DNA of 35,491 bases from an uncultured Verrucomicrobiota bacterium. GTDB lineage: Bacteria > Verrucomicrobiota > Verrucomicrobiia > Limisphaerales > UBA1319. Positions 27,188-35,260 of this stretch are shown in pieces. The position numbers and the translations under genes were made by a program. The stretch is from assembly GCA_903845125.1 (NCBI GenBank), contig CAIMWS010000342.1, forward strand, positions 1-35,491, in the 5' to 3' direction. Numbering within the stretch: the stretch's first letter is position 1; the number at the start of each line of letters is the position of its first letter. Under the pieces are notes generated by a model. The model worked only from the letters and a program-made list of their open reading frames with translations, made no database searches and was not told the origin of the DNA.

Positions 27188-28198
27188 TTACCTTCCGGGC
27201 TGGTAGATCTGATCGAATAACCCATTGTCACTGAAATGGATTTTCTGTGCTTTTTGCCAGCCACCGAATAATTCATCGATGGTGAACAGCTTCAGCTGGG
27301 AGAAATTTGCGGTGGCGGCAGCGGCGGTTGCGCGCGGTCGGTAAAAATGCTTCACGGCAATCGCCTGGCCTTCTGCCGAATAAAGGTATTCCAGGTAGGC
27401 CTTGGCAATGTCCTGGGTTCCTTTGCGCTTGGCCACCTTATCCACGACGGCCACTGGCGGCTCGGCCAGGATGCTGACGGAGGGGACAATGATTTCAAAT
27501 TTGCCGGCCCCGGTTTCCTTGGCCACCAGGAAAGCCTCATTTTCCCAGTTGATCAGTACGTCGCCAATGCCCCGTTCCATAAAGGTGGTGGTTGCCCCGC
27601 GCGCACCGGAATCCAGCACCGGTACGTTCTTATACAGCCTGGTCACAAATTCGCGGGCTTTGGCCTCGTTCCCACCCGGCAGACCCAAAGCGTAGCCCCA
27701 GGCTGCCAGGTAATTCCAGCGCGCGCCACCTGAAGTTTTCGGATTGGGGGTGATCACCGAAACCCCCGGTTTCACCAGGTCATTCCAGTCTTTGATGCCT
27801 TTGGGATTCCCCTTCCGCACCAGGAACACAATCGTTGAAGTGTAAGGGGAACTGTTGTTCGGCAAGCGCTGCTGCCAGTTGGCTGGCAGAAGGCCACCCT
27901 TTTCGGCAAGCGCGTCGATGTCGTAGGCCAGCGCCAGCGTAACCACGTCCGCATCCAAGCCATCGATCACGGCCCGGGCCTGCTTGCCTGAACCACCGTG
28001 GGATTGGTGGATCGTGACTTTATCCCCCTTTTGCTTTTGCCAATACCGGGCAAAGGCGGTGTTAAAATCCTGGTAAAATCCACGCGTGGGATCGTAAGAC
28101 ACGTTCAAGAGAGTCACATTTTTTGCGCGCGCCGCAGCGGTTGCGCCCATCAAGAAAGCGGCGATCAATATGGAGTAAATCCATCGGAATAGTTTCAT
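27188..28198 (-). CDS. sbp: Sulfate-binding periplasmic protein
   Basis: Substrate-binding protein of the sulfate/thiosulfate ABC importer family, 336 aa. A clear Sec signal ([24 protein letters not shown]) precedes the family N-terminus [17 protein letters not shown]. Other diagnostic stretches are [26 protein letters not shown], the [14 protein letters not shown] region and [10 protein letters not shown]. The cysT, cysW and cysA genes that normally accompany it are absent here. The neighbours upstream are a broken DUF3034-like gene and a YezD-like gene, which strengthens a sulfur-related reading of the locus. Confidence 0.94.
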   Translation of the reverse strand: MKLFRWIYSILIAAFLMGATAAARAKNVTLLNVSYDPTRGFYQDFNTAFARYWQKQKGDKVTIHQSHGGSGKQARAVIDGLDADVVTLALAYDIDALAEKGGLLPANWQQRLPNNSSPYTSTIVFLVRKGNPKGIKDWNDLVKPGVSVITPNPKTSGGARWNYLAAWGYALGLPGGNEAKAREFVTRLYKNVPVLDSGARGATTTFMERGIGDVLINWENEAFLVAKETGAGKFEIIVPSVSILAEPPVAVVDKVAKRKGTQDIAKAYLEYLYSAEGQAIAVKHFYRPRATAAAATANFSQLKLFTIDELFGGWQKAQKIHFSDNGLFDQIYQPGR

Positions 28199-28589
28199 AG
28201 TTCAGGTTTTTAACGGCTCACATTCAGGGCGGACACAGCTAATGGTTTAGTTCAATTAAATCTGGTGATTGTTCAAGCCGGGATTTTTCCCGGCCCAAAA
28301 AGATCCACGGGCGGTGGAGGGCGGCAGCCCCTTGATGGCACAGCCAATTGCCAAGCCACCGCCACGTGGTCCCTTCCTATACACTAACTTTTCTGCGAAC
28401 AGTTGTTCTGCGCGACCATTCGTAAACAACCGCCTTTTTCTGGATCTGGTCGATAACGGCGCGAACTGAAAATTCCGTGCCACCCGTGTCGTCCCGATGG
28501 GATCCGGCTTCTGGCCGGCCCATCCCTGGGTCGCTAATTTTGACAGTTGCGGGCCAAAATCCATTCTGTTGCTTTGGTTTTTGTCAGGG
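28199..28589. other. Gap upstream of sbp
   Basis: This stretch holds the short leader of sbp and the region after the end of the DUF3034-like remnant. The minus-strand frame running through it continues past the expected end of the remnant and has no recognisable content, so it is probably non-coding. A perfect 6-bp hairpin (GCCGGG/CCCGGC, 28277-28294, loop ATTTTT) is present without a following T-run. Confidence 0.45.
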
Positions 28590-29060
28590 GATTCAAATTC
28601 CCATTTCTTGGTGCTGCCCCCCAACCCGCCGGCCTGGTGATTCAACACCTGGCCAAAGTGCCCATAACCAACCGCCAAGGTCAGGTTCCTGGTGACCACG
28701 TAGGCGGCGTCAACCGTCCACCAGTCCTTTTCCTGGCTGATCAATCCGGGGTGTGGTTTTGTAGGCGCTAGGCTCTTGATTGTATTCAGCGGCCAGCGCG
28801 AGCCGGTCAGTGACAAACAGGAGAACCGCACTGCCTTCAAACACAAAGTCGTATTCATCCGTGAAACCTAACAACCCAATATGGGTCCCCTGGGTGGCCC
28901 GCCCGCCCGCATTCAGCAGCAATGGGCGCGGCAAAAAGGTCAGCAGTTCGGACACATAGGGAGTGTAAACGACCCCTTCGTTATCAGTGATTCCGGTTCC
29001 GCGCTGTTCCCAGTTTGAAACAAGGTTGCGATGAGCGAGATCAGAATACCCCCCCGAAAA
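28590..29060 (-). pseudogene. Frameshifted, N-truncated DUF3034-like gene
   Basis: Two minus-strand frames join into one recognisable protein. The first reads VSELLTFLPRPLLLNAGGR, then ATQGTHIGLLGF and FVFEGSAVLLFVTDRLALAAEYNQEPSAYK. The second continues PHPGLISQEKDWWTVDAAYV, NLTLAVGYGHFGQVLNH and TKKWEF. Together they resemble the C-terminal half of DUF3034 beta-barrel-like proteins. The break is at the TTTT run at 28757-28760; removing one base restores the reading frame. The N-terminal half expected for the family is missing: the frame upstream hits a stop near 29070. A 57-aa ORF (28940-29113) in another frame begins with a signal-like segment (GGILISLIATLFQTGNSA), perhaps the remains of the original start. 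Family identification is from memory of conserved motifs. Confidence 0.6.
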
Positions 29061-29164
29061 GTCTGCCCGTTATTGGTTATTTCCCAATTATTCGATTTGA
29101 TTGGTTGATTCATAATTTCTGGTTTGGCCAGCTTCCGGTTTTCCGGTTAATAGGCCGCTTTGTT

Positions 29165-29374
29165 TTATTCCCTCCAGTGGTCTGGTTGGTTTGAAAAGAA
29201 TTGGATTGTTGGCGGGTTTATCCGCACCCGCTCCGTGCGGTCGATTTGGGTCACCCGTGAATTGTGGACGGTGATTTGCACCACCCCGTATTGGAGCGAA
29301 TTCACCTGTCTGCGAACCACTTCCAGCCATTGTTCCGTGGCGGTCAGGGCCTGCTTTTGATTCAACTCATCCAT
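29165..29374 (-). CDS. YezD/DUF2292-like small protein
   Basis: A 69-aa cytoplasmic protein. Its core VRRQVNSLQYGVVQITVHN followed by SRVTQIDRTERVRI matches the short DUF2292 (YezD) pattern of a conserved small protein often found near sulfate uptake and sulfur assimilation genes. The last ~17 residues (PPTIQFFSNQPDHWRE) are beyond the usual core. Biochemical function is unknown in the family. It is the first gene of the minus-strand sbp region, and its upstream DNA carries two copies of a palindromic operator candidate, the nearer one 13 nt before the ATG. Confidence 0.72.
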   Translation of the reverse strand: MDELNQKQALTATEQWLEVVRRQVNSLQYGVVQITVHNSRVTQIDRTERVRINPPTIQFFSNQPDHWRE

Positions 29375-29387
29375 ACACTTTTTAAAG

Positions 29388-29404
29388 ACGATTAAAATAG
29401 TCGT
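29388..29404. promoter_or_regulatory. Operator candidate, proximal copy
   Basis: The 17-bp imperfect palindrome ACGATTAAAATAGTCGT lies 13 nt upstream of the yezD-like ATG. Read on the minus strand it contains GACTATTTTAATC, close to the GACTA-n3-TAGTC form of Rrf2-family sites. Its position would block transcription or translation initiation. The regulator is not in the window. Confidence 0.55.
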
Positions 29405-29458
29405 TAATAAGTTCCTGCTTGCTCGGTTTTGCGTTCTGGGTGCTATTAAACCTGAATA

Positions 29459-29475
29459 ACGATTAACATAGTCGT
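29459..29475. promoter_or_regulatory. Operator candidate, distal copy
   Basis: The sequence ACGATTAACATAGTCGT differs from the proximal copy at one position out of 17 and is in the same orientation, 71 bp away. The repetition of such a specific palindrome in one intergenic region argues for a real regulator-binding site. Confidence 0.55.
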
Positions 29476-29922
29476 ATATTGAAGTGGCAAGTTCGAGCTG
29501 TCAAATTTATTTTACATTTCTTTTGAATCGCCCGCTGAGGCATGGAATTCGAGGTTGCAGGAAGCCCATAATGGCTGCACTCCAATTGGTTTCGCCCCCG
29601 TTCCGCATCGGTTTGGAAGGTCCACTTTTTGGGCCGCCTGGGTTTTCATTTCATTTAGTAAATCGCTGGTAACCAGCACTATGAGAATTATTTACTGACT
29701 GTTTGTTGGATCCTGCCGAGTAATTTTTTAGCCACGCTTCCTGGAGGCGGCCAGCGTTTTAGCCTATGGAATTAAACAAAAAGTGAGGGAGTTCCCCCCG
29801 CCTCCATAACCAACCGCACCACGAGGGTCCCGTCCGGGACCCAGCGGCCCTCTTTCTTCTTCTTTCTTCTTAATGGAATTGGGATTGTGATGGGTGTGCG
29901 GCCTCGTTAGCCTGAGCGCAAG

Positions 29923-31497
29923 ATGAACGAAGAAAGCCCGAATACCCACGCAGTAAAAGGCATCCGGTTTTTAGACAATTTGGAGACCCGCATTCCCTGC
30001 TGGATCCGCCGATTTTGGGCGGTTTCAATGTTGTTGGTCCCTTGGTTGGGTTTGGCAGCGCCGGACGTCGAGCCTCCGGCGCTGAAGATCGTGACTTCCC
30101 ATAAGAAACTCGAGGCTGCATTCAACTGGGCCACCGCCAAAGCGTTGTCGTATGTCCAAACGGGGAAGACCGGTGTGGTGGACGGGCATGAGCGTCAGCG
30201 CCAAGGTGCTGGCAGCGTGAAATATATGCCGTGCTATTGGGCTGGCTACACCTGGCGAACGGCGTTCTATTCCCGCGACTACTGCCACCAGGCAGCCGGG
30301 GCGCATCTGCTGGGATTGCAGCGGGAGAATCTGGCCATGCTCCAGGCTTTTGCCGCCACTGCCACCGCGAGCCGCAAATGGTATCCGTTGTGGGCGCTGA
30401 ACTTCGATGGCAGCCCGTTCAAGCTCGATTATGGAGGGGACAACTCTTTCGTGCGCGAGGTGCCCGCAGTTTTCGAATTGGTGGAGCAATGCCACCGCCA
30501 ATATTTGTGGACGGGCAATCCGGCTTACCTGCAGGATCCCGTCTTGCGTGGGTTCTGTGGGAAGACAGTGACGGAATTCATCCAATTGCACGACACGCGC
30601 ATTCCGAATGGGGTGGCCGAAGGTGACGGTTCAGGCGACATCTTCCGTGGTTCGGCCACCTATAATGAGATCCGTTCTCCACTCATCGAGGCCGGGGACG
30701 GCATCGCTTGCCAATACCAGGCAATGATGGCTTATGCGCGATTGCTGGCCGCGCGAGGGGAGGCGAACGAGGCCGCCGTTTTTGAAAAGCGGGCGGAGCA
30801 ACTGAAAAATTTCTTCAATACCCAATGGGGTGTGAAGCAGGAGGCTGAAACTTATGTCCGGGGCTATGATGCGCGCGGCCAGGCCCGCACCGATTTCGGC
30901 CTCGAGAATAGCTGGTTCATGCCGATGAAATTCATTACGGACCCCTCGCCCAAGACGGATGCCTACCTGGATTTCATCGCCCGGGCGGTAAACTCCAAGG
31001 ACCGGCCGTCCAACTTGGAAGCGATTTCTTACCTGCCGGGAGTTTTCTTCCCCTATAACCGGGTGGAAGAGGCTTGGAAGTGGCTGGAATTTATTATGAA
31101 CCAGCCCAACCGCGAATATCCGGAAATTTCTTATACGTTGATTGGCCATGTGGTGGAAGGCCTGCTGGGAGTAGAACCCAACGCACCCGAGGATGCTTTC
31201 CTCACGGTGCCGCGCCTGCCCGGTGCCGTTTCCGATGCCGGCGTCCAGAATATCCCTTTGGGTGGCCACCGGATCCATGTGGTGCACCACGGCGCCGGAA
31301 AATCGACCGCGACCCACGTTTCAGGAGACAAACCACTGAAATGGCTGGCCTGTTTCTATGGCGACCACCCTGGAATCACCGTGAACGGGGAGCGTAAACC
31401 GGCTGCGAGCCGGATGATCCATGGTGTCAAAGCCAGTTTCCTCGCTCTTGATCTGCTTCCCGGCAAGAACGTGACGGCGGAAGCAACGAGGCGGTAG
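29923..31497 (+). CDS. Six-hairpin glycosidase-like exported protein
   Basis: A 524-aa protein with a probable N-terminal signal (RRFWAVSMLLVPWLGLAA, after a ~30-residue n-region). The body has the helical Trp/Tyr-rich pattern of (alpha/alpha)6-barrel glycosidases, such as YMPCYWAGYTWRTAFYSRDYCHQAAG, WYPLWALNFDGS and FGLENSWFMPMKFI. The C-terminal ~90 residues are beta-rich (PLGGHRIHVVHHGAGKSTATHV), as in the accessory domain of such enzymes. Acidic residues in EGDGSGDIFRGSATYNEI and in the RDY segment are candidate catalytic positions, but the family (GH37/GH63-like or another) cannot be fixed by eye. Probably degrades or modifies a polysaccharide outside the cytoplasm. Confidence 0.68.
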   Translation: MNEESPNTHAVKGIRFLDNLETRIPCWIRRFWAVSMLLVPWLGLAAPDVEPPALKIVTSHKKLEAAFNWATAKALSYVQTGKTGVVDGHERQRQGAGSVKYMPCYWAGYTWRTAFYSRDYCHQAAGAHLLGLQRENLAMLQAFAATATASRKWYPLWALNFDGSPFKLDYGGDNSFVREVPAVFELVEQCHRQYLWTGNPAYLQDPVLRGFCGKTVTEFIQLHDTRIPNGVAEGDGSGDIFRGSATYNEIRSPLIEAGDGIACQYQAMMAYARLLAARGEANEAAVFEKRAEQLKNFFNTQWGVKQEAETYVRGYDARGQARTDFGLENSWFMPMKFITDPSPKTDAYLDFIARAVNSKDRPSNLEAISYLPGVFFPYNRVEEAWKWLEFIMNQPNREYPEISYTLIGHVVEGLLGVEPNAPEDAFLTVPRLPGAVSDAGVQNIPLGGHRIHVVHHGAGKSTATHVSGDKPLKWLACFYGDHPGITVNGERKPAASRMIHGVKASFLALDLLPGKNVTAEATRR

Positions 31498-31688
31498 CTC
31501 AAAGCAGTAAGCCGTGCGGATGCCAGCGAATGGACCAAGCCATAGCAGCCTTATGGGCCGTGCGGGGCGCGCTGTGCGTCCCGGATGAAGAACCGGGCGG
31601 CGTAACCGGCGGTGGATATCTGGCCAAAGTTCTTTCAGTGGACGGTGGCTAAGGCTGAATCCGGCCATTTGGCAGCTTAGCTCTGACC

Positions 31689-32822
31689 TTGAATAACCTT
31701 TTGAAATCGCTTGGCAGAAAACAGCTCATTTGGCCTACCGCCGGGATCATCATCGGCGTGCTGGCACGGACTAATCCTTTTTATGAGCCGCATATCACGC
31801 TCGAAGCTGGGATTGTGGCTTGGATCATCGAGATAGTTCTGGTCCTGATCCTGTCCTTGCATCCAGGTGGTGCGCGGATAGGTGTCCTGGTCGCCGGGTT
31901 GTTTCTGACCGTTCCCTGTTTCCTGCGGGCACTGCCCATATTCCGCCTCCTTCTGATGTGCAACATGGCATTTGCATTCGCTTTTGCCGCCTTGCAGTTG
32001 TTCTCTTTGCCAACCGCCGGCTTTCGGGGGCGGTTGGCCTGGATTTTTACCTGGCTGGGCACCCGGGAGGTGAAAGGGTGCGCGCGCAGTTTTGATGCTG
32101 CCTCACTGCGTCAGCTCCTCGCCGCCACACTCGTGCTGGCCGCCACCGTTGCGGTTGTGAAATCTACTCCCGCCACAGGCTTTTGGCTCCTTGTGCGATG
32201 GCTGGTTGGGGGAATCCTGTTGCTGGCGTTTGCTGAGATGGTAACAGCCGGCCATTACTTTCTGACGGCGTTGCTGGGTGTCAGCGCACCGGCCTTGATG
32301 CGATCCACCCATCGATCGGCTTCGCTCCGGGAGTTTTGGGCCGAACGCTGGAATCCGGCGGTTTCGGCGCTGGTATTTGGCAGGTATTTTTTCGCGCCAC
32401 TGGCCAGGCGCAGTTCTGGTTTGGCATTGTTCGCCGCTTTCTTTGGCAGCGCGGTCGCGCACGTATTACTTCTTTATATGGCGGCCAAACAGTGGGGAAT
32501 TTCCCTGATGTGGGGCGCCTTCTTCCTGGCCCAGCCACTGCTCCTGGCTCTCGAGCGGTGGCTGAAGGTGCGGCGCTGGCCGCTGGCGGCGGGGCGGGTT
32601 TGGGCACTTGCGGCCCTGGCGATTACCTCGCCGTTGATAGTTGAACCGGTTCTTCAGCTCTCGGAGCCGACTTGGGGTACACCGGACGAGGTGCTGCTGC
32701 CAGCCGCCAGGGTGCTTGGTTTGGCGCTTTTTTTGGATGTGTGTGTTTTGCTGGGTTCACTGGCAGCCATCCGGGATCAGGGAACTCAACCCGGGCCGGC
32801 AAAGCCGCGTCGAACACGATGA
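31689..32822 (+). CDS. Wax-synthase-like MBOAT acyltransferase
   Basis: A 377-aa polytopic membrane protein with about eight hydrophobic segments. The C-terminal half carries the wax-synthase-type pattern: STHRSASLREFWAERWNPAV (Trp-rich loop) followed by FFGSAVAHVLLLYMAA, whose His is the likely catalytic residue of membrane-bound O-acyltransferases. It probably transfers an acyl chain to an alcohol, but the substrates are unknown. The start is TTG at 31689 with no clear ribosome-binding site, so the exact N-terminus is uncertain. It lies 190 bp after the six-hairpin gene and ends 21 bp from the convergent pgl stop. Confidence 0.7.
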   Translation: MNNLLKSLGRKQLIWPTAGIIIGVLARTNPFYEPHITLEAGIVAWIIEIVLVLILSLHPGGARIGVLVAGLFLTVPCFLRALPIFRLLLMCNMAFAFAFAALQLFSLPTAGFRGRLAWIFTWLGTREVKGCARSFDAASLRQLLAATLVLAATVAVVKSTPATGFWLLVRWLVGGILLLAFAEMVTAGHYFLTALLGVSAPALMRSTHRSASLREFWAERWNPAVSALVFGRYFFAPLARRSSGLALFAAFFGSAVAHVLLLYMAAKQWGISLMWGAFFLAQPLLLALERWLKVRRWPLAAGRVWALAALAITSPLIVEPVLQLSEPTWGTPDEVLLPAARVLGLALFLDVCVLLGSLAAIRDQGTQPGPAKPRRTR

Positions 32823-32843
32823 ATAGGTGGGTTGCATCGTGGA

Positions 32844-33554
32844 TTATGGTTTTTCTTCCTTGATTTGTGTGGTGGCTACAGCGTCGAGATCCGCCAGCAC
32901 CAACGCCTGCTCCTGGCGGATCCGGCCGGCGGGAATGGAAACATCGGCATCCTGAAGGCGCCGGAGCATCCCCGCCTTTTCTGCCCCGGTCACCAGCCAG
33001 AGAATGCGCCGGGAGCGGTTGAGCAAAGGGTACGTCAGGGTCATGCGCCGCCGTTTTTGGTATACGCCGGTCAAGGCGACATCGTGGTCCGTTACCTCGA
33101 GCACCGGATCGCCCGGCACCAGCGATGCCGTGTGGCCATCCGGGCCTAGTCCAAGGTGCACCAAGTCAAGCACCGGGGGAGCGCCCGCCAGTTGTTGGAG
33201 CGTGCGGGCATAACTCCGGGCCGCGGCTTCGATATCCATCTCTTCCACCGGCATGGGATGGATTTGATCCGGCGGCAATGGCGCGTGATTAAGCAGGCTT
33301 TCCCGCAAATGCGCCAAATTTCGGTCCGGATCACCGGCCGGGGCGATCCGCTCGTCCACCTGGACCACATGTACCCCTGGCCAGGGAATCTCCTCATCCG
33401 CCAGCGCCCGCAGCATTTTCCACGGAGTCTTGCCGCCACTCACCGCCATGACGAACCGTCCGCGAGCCCCTACAGCGGTGCGAGCTTCCGCTGCGATAAA
33501 CCTGGCCGCCTGCCGGGCGGACTCCTCTGCATTCAACAGGGCTAGAATTTTCAT
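32844..33554 (-). CDS. pgl: 6-phosphogluconolactonase
   Basis: Hydrolyses 6-phosphogluconolactone to 6-phosphogluconate, 236 aa, the usual size of the SOL/DevB type. Motifs are VMAVSGGKTPWKMLRAL, the VDERIAP segment, SDRNLAHL-like DPDRNLAHLRE and the catalytic-region LGLGPDGHTASLVPG. The ATG at 33554 fits the family N-terminus (MKILALLNAEES); a frame-open extension to 33683 adds 43 residues unlike the family. It feeds the gnd product encoded elsewhere in the window. Convergent with the MBOAT gene. Confidence 0.93.
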   Translation of the reverse strand: MKILALLNAEESARQAARFIAAEARTAVGARGRFVMAVSGGKTPWKMLRALADEEIPWPGVHVVQVDERIAPAGDPDRNLAHLRESLLNHAPLPPDQIHPMPVEEMDIEAAARSYARTLQQLAGAPPVLDLVHLGLGPDGHTASLVPGDPVLEVTDHDVALTGVYQKRRRMTLTYPLLNRSRRILWLVTGAEKAGMLRRLQDADVSIPAGRIRQEQALVLADLDAVATTQIKEEKP

Positions 33555-33932
33555 TTCACGTCTGGCGCGGCTATCGATGAACACTGAGCGCCGGGGCCAC
33601 CAGGCAAGCCAAAGCCGGGAGGCAATCCCCCAAGCGGACGGATTTTGGCGGTTCTGGACACTTGTCCATTTCCGCCAGAACATTCCTTCAATGATACCTC
33701 CTCCACCACCGACACCCTCGGGGATTCAAAAGCGAAATCGTGTCGTATTTGTTTCGGTTGTTAACAAGGGTGCCCTGATGGATTACACCCAAGAAAAGTT
33801 GCCCGTTTGCACATCCTTGCATCATCCTGAATTTTGGAGCCAATTGCCTACGAAATGCCTACAAATTTTTCGGGATTCAATGTCGTAAATTCCAGATAAC
33901 GCTTTGTTTTGCAATGGAATACGAGAAATTGG
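33555..33932. other. AT-rich gap between pgl and tRNA-Ser
   Basis: No convincing gene. Base composition drops in GC relative to the preceding genes. A 7-bp direct repeat TGCCTAC occurs at 33845-33851 and 33856-33862 in a short A/T-rich context. This may be non-coding flank of an integrated element, but no att core could be identified by eye. Confidence 0.4.
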
Positions 33933-34019
33933 CGGAAGGGAGAGGATTCGAACCTCCGGTAGGCTTACGCCTACGCCTGATTTCGAGTCAGGTGCCTTTA
34001 ACCACTCAGCCACCCTTCC
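33933..34019 (-). tRNA. tRNA-Ser (anticodon CGA)
   Basis: An 87-nt class II tRNA. The acceptor arms are GGAAGGG at the 5' end and CCCTTCC plus G at the 3' end. Present are the D-arm TGGCTGAGTGGTTAAAGGC, an anticodon loop CTCGAAA giving CGA, the long variable arm (TAGGC-GTAA-GCCTA) typical of tRNA-Ser, and the T-arm with GGTTCGAATCC. CCA is not encoded (GCC follows). It reads UCG codons. Confidence 0.95.
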
Positions 34020-34068
34020 AACGCCTCATTATCAATCACTTACGATTGAATAGAACTTTCTAATTTGA

Positions 34069-34094
34069 CAATCTGATACTGCAATCTGATACTG
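34069..34094 (+). repeat. 13-bp perfect tandem repeat before the integrase
   Basis: CAATCTGATACTG occurs twice in direct tandem (34069-34081 and 34082-34094), ending 5 bp before the integrase ATG. Repeats of this size near a tyrosine recombinase gene can be recombinase arm-binding or self-regulatory sites. No further copy was noticed elsewhere in the window. Confidence 0.6.
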
Positions 34095-34099
34095 TTCGC

Positions 34100-35260
34100 A
34101 TGGAAAAAGGCAAAACAGCACCGAATTCGAGCGAGTCTCATTCGGATTCAAAGCGGGAACCTCTATGGGCAAAGTCCCCGTATGCCAACTTATACCGTTA
34201 CGTCCCATCGCAGGTATACTTCGCAAAGATTCGCGTTAATGGCAAGCTAGTTCGTAAGTCATTGCGCACAAAAACCCTTTCCGTCGCCAAACTCAGACTC
34301 GACGATTTCGACAAAGGTCTGCGGCAGCGGGCAGCAAGCCAAATAGCGGTCGCCACCGGGAAAATGACTTTTGGCAACGCATTAGAGGTTTATCTGAAAA
34401 GACTCCGTGGTGACATTTCGCTAAAGCCACGCACAAAAACATACCGGGAGGAACGCATAGCCGCCTTGCTCAAATCCTGGCCCTCATTAAAGGACATGGA
34501 CGCGTGCAAAATCTCCAAAACTGACTGCCTGAATTGGGCGGCGGACTATCAAACGAAATTTTCCGCCACGAACTTCAACAATACCGTTGGTTCGCTAAAA
34601 CTTGTACTTGATGTCGCTGTTGAAGCAGGAGCTCGTTACGACAATCCCGCCAAGTTCATCAAAAAGGCTCGGATCATCCTCAAGGAACCGGATTTGCCAA
34701 GCCAGGATGCCTTTGAAAAAATACTGGGCATGATCAAGCACCAAAGCGTTGCTGATTTGGTGCGGTTTCAAGCCTATTCCGGCATGAGGATTTCGGAAAC
34801 CCGGCAAGTCACCTGGCAGGATGTGGATTTTGAAAAGGAGCAAATCGTTGTCAGGGGAGAAAAAGAGACCGGGACTAAGAACTGGGAAATTAGACGTGCC
34901 CCTATGATCCCGGAGATGAAAGCCCTGCTTGAACGCATCCGAGATGAACAGCCAAATCGCCAACTCTCCGATCCAGTTATGAGCAAAAAAGAGTTTCGCG
35001 GTTCTGTAAAGACGGCTTGCCGCAAGCTGGGTATTCCCAACTTTAACCACCATGCAATGCGCCATTTGTTCATCACTCGGTGTATGGAGTTAAACCTCAA
35101 CGTGAAGATGATAGCGGATTGGGTGGGGCACAAGGACGGTGGAACGCTGATTTTAAAGCGTTATGCACACTTGCGCCCTGACTATTCTTGGAAAATGGCA
35201 AAGAAGGTGACCTTCTCAAAAACGGCAACTCCTCCTTCAGACAATGGCGAAAATGTCTGA
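34100..35260 (+). CDS. Tyrosine recombinase (integrase)
   Basis: Site-specific integrase of the phage/XerCD type, 386 aa. An arm/SAM-like N-terminal part covers ~30-190 and the catalytic domain ~200-365. All active-site residues are visible: R230 (SGMRISE), K near 255-260 (KETGTK), H318 and R321 (HHAMRHLF), H344 (WVGHKDGG) and Y355 (KRYAHLRP). It is therefore probably functional. Codon use and GC are lower than in neighbouring genes, consistent with horizontal acquisition. It starts 81 bp from the 5' end of tRNA-Ser and reads away from it, out towards the window edge. Confidence 0.93.
   Translation: MEKGKTAPNSSESHSDSKREPLWAKSPYANLYRYVPSQVYFAKIRVNGKLVRKSLRTKTLSVAKLRLDDFDKGLRQRAASQIAVATGKMTFGNALEVYLKRLRGDISLKPRTKTYREERIAALLKSWPSLKDMDACKISKTDCLNWAADYQTKFSATNFNNTVGSLKLVLDVAVEAGARYDNPAKFIKKARIILKEPDLPSQDAFEKILGMIKHQSVADLVRFQAYSGMRISETRQVTWQDVDFEKEQIVVRGEKETGTKNWEIRRAPMIPEMKALLERIRDEQPNRQLSDPVMSKKEFRGSVKTACRKLGIPNFNHHAMRHLFITRCMELNLNVKMIADWVGHKDGGTLILKRYAHLRPDYSWKMAKKVTFSKTATPPSDNGENV

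Larger units (their letters stand above)
29376..29922. other. Gene-free regulatory interval
   Basis: This is an AT-richer stretch of about 550 bp between the divergent yezD-like and six-hairpin genes, with no supported ORF. It contains the two operator candidates, a perfect 7-bp hairpin (GGGTCCC 29825-29831 / GGGACCC 29836-29842, loop GTCC) and a pyrimidine-rich tract (CTTTCTTCTTC-type, about 29850-29872) shortly before the plus-strand gene. Confidence 0.5.

Noticed and set aside
28277..28294. GCCGGG/CCCGGC hairpin as a terminator of the DUF3034-like remnant
   Set aside because: The T-run is in the loop, not after the stem, on either strand.
29484..29672. A 62-aa plus-strand frame in the yezD upstream interval
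   Set aside because: No ribosome-binding site, no family pattern, and composition like non-coding DNA.
33430..33888. A plus-strand 152-aa frame overlapping pgl and the gap before tRNA-Ser
   Set aside because: It overlaps the pgl coding region antisense, has no recognisable domain and no ribosome-binding site.
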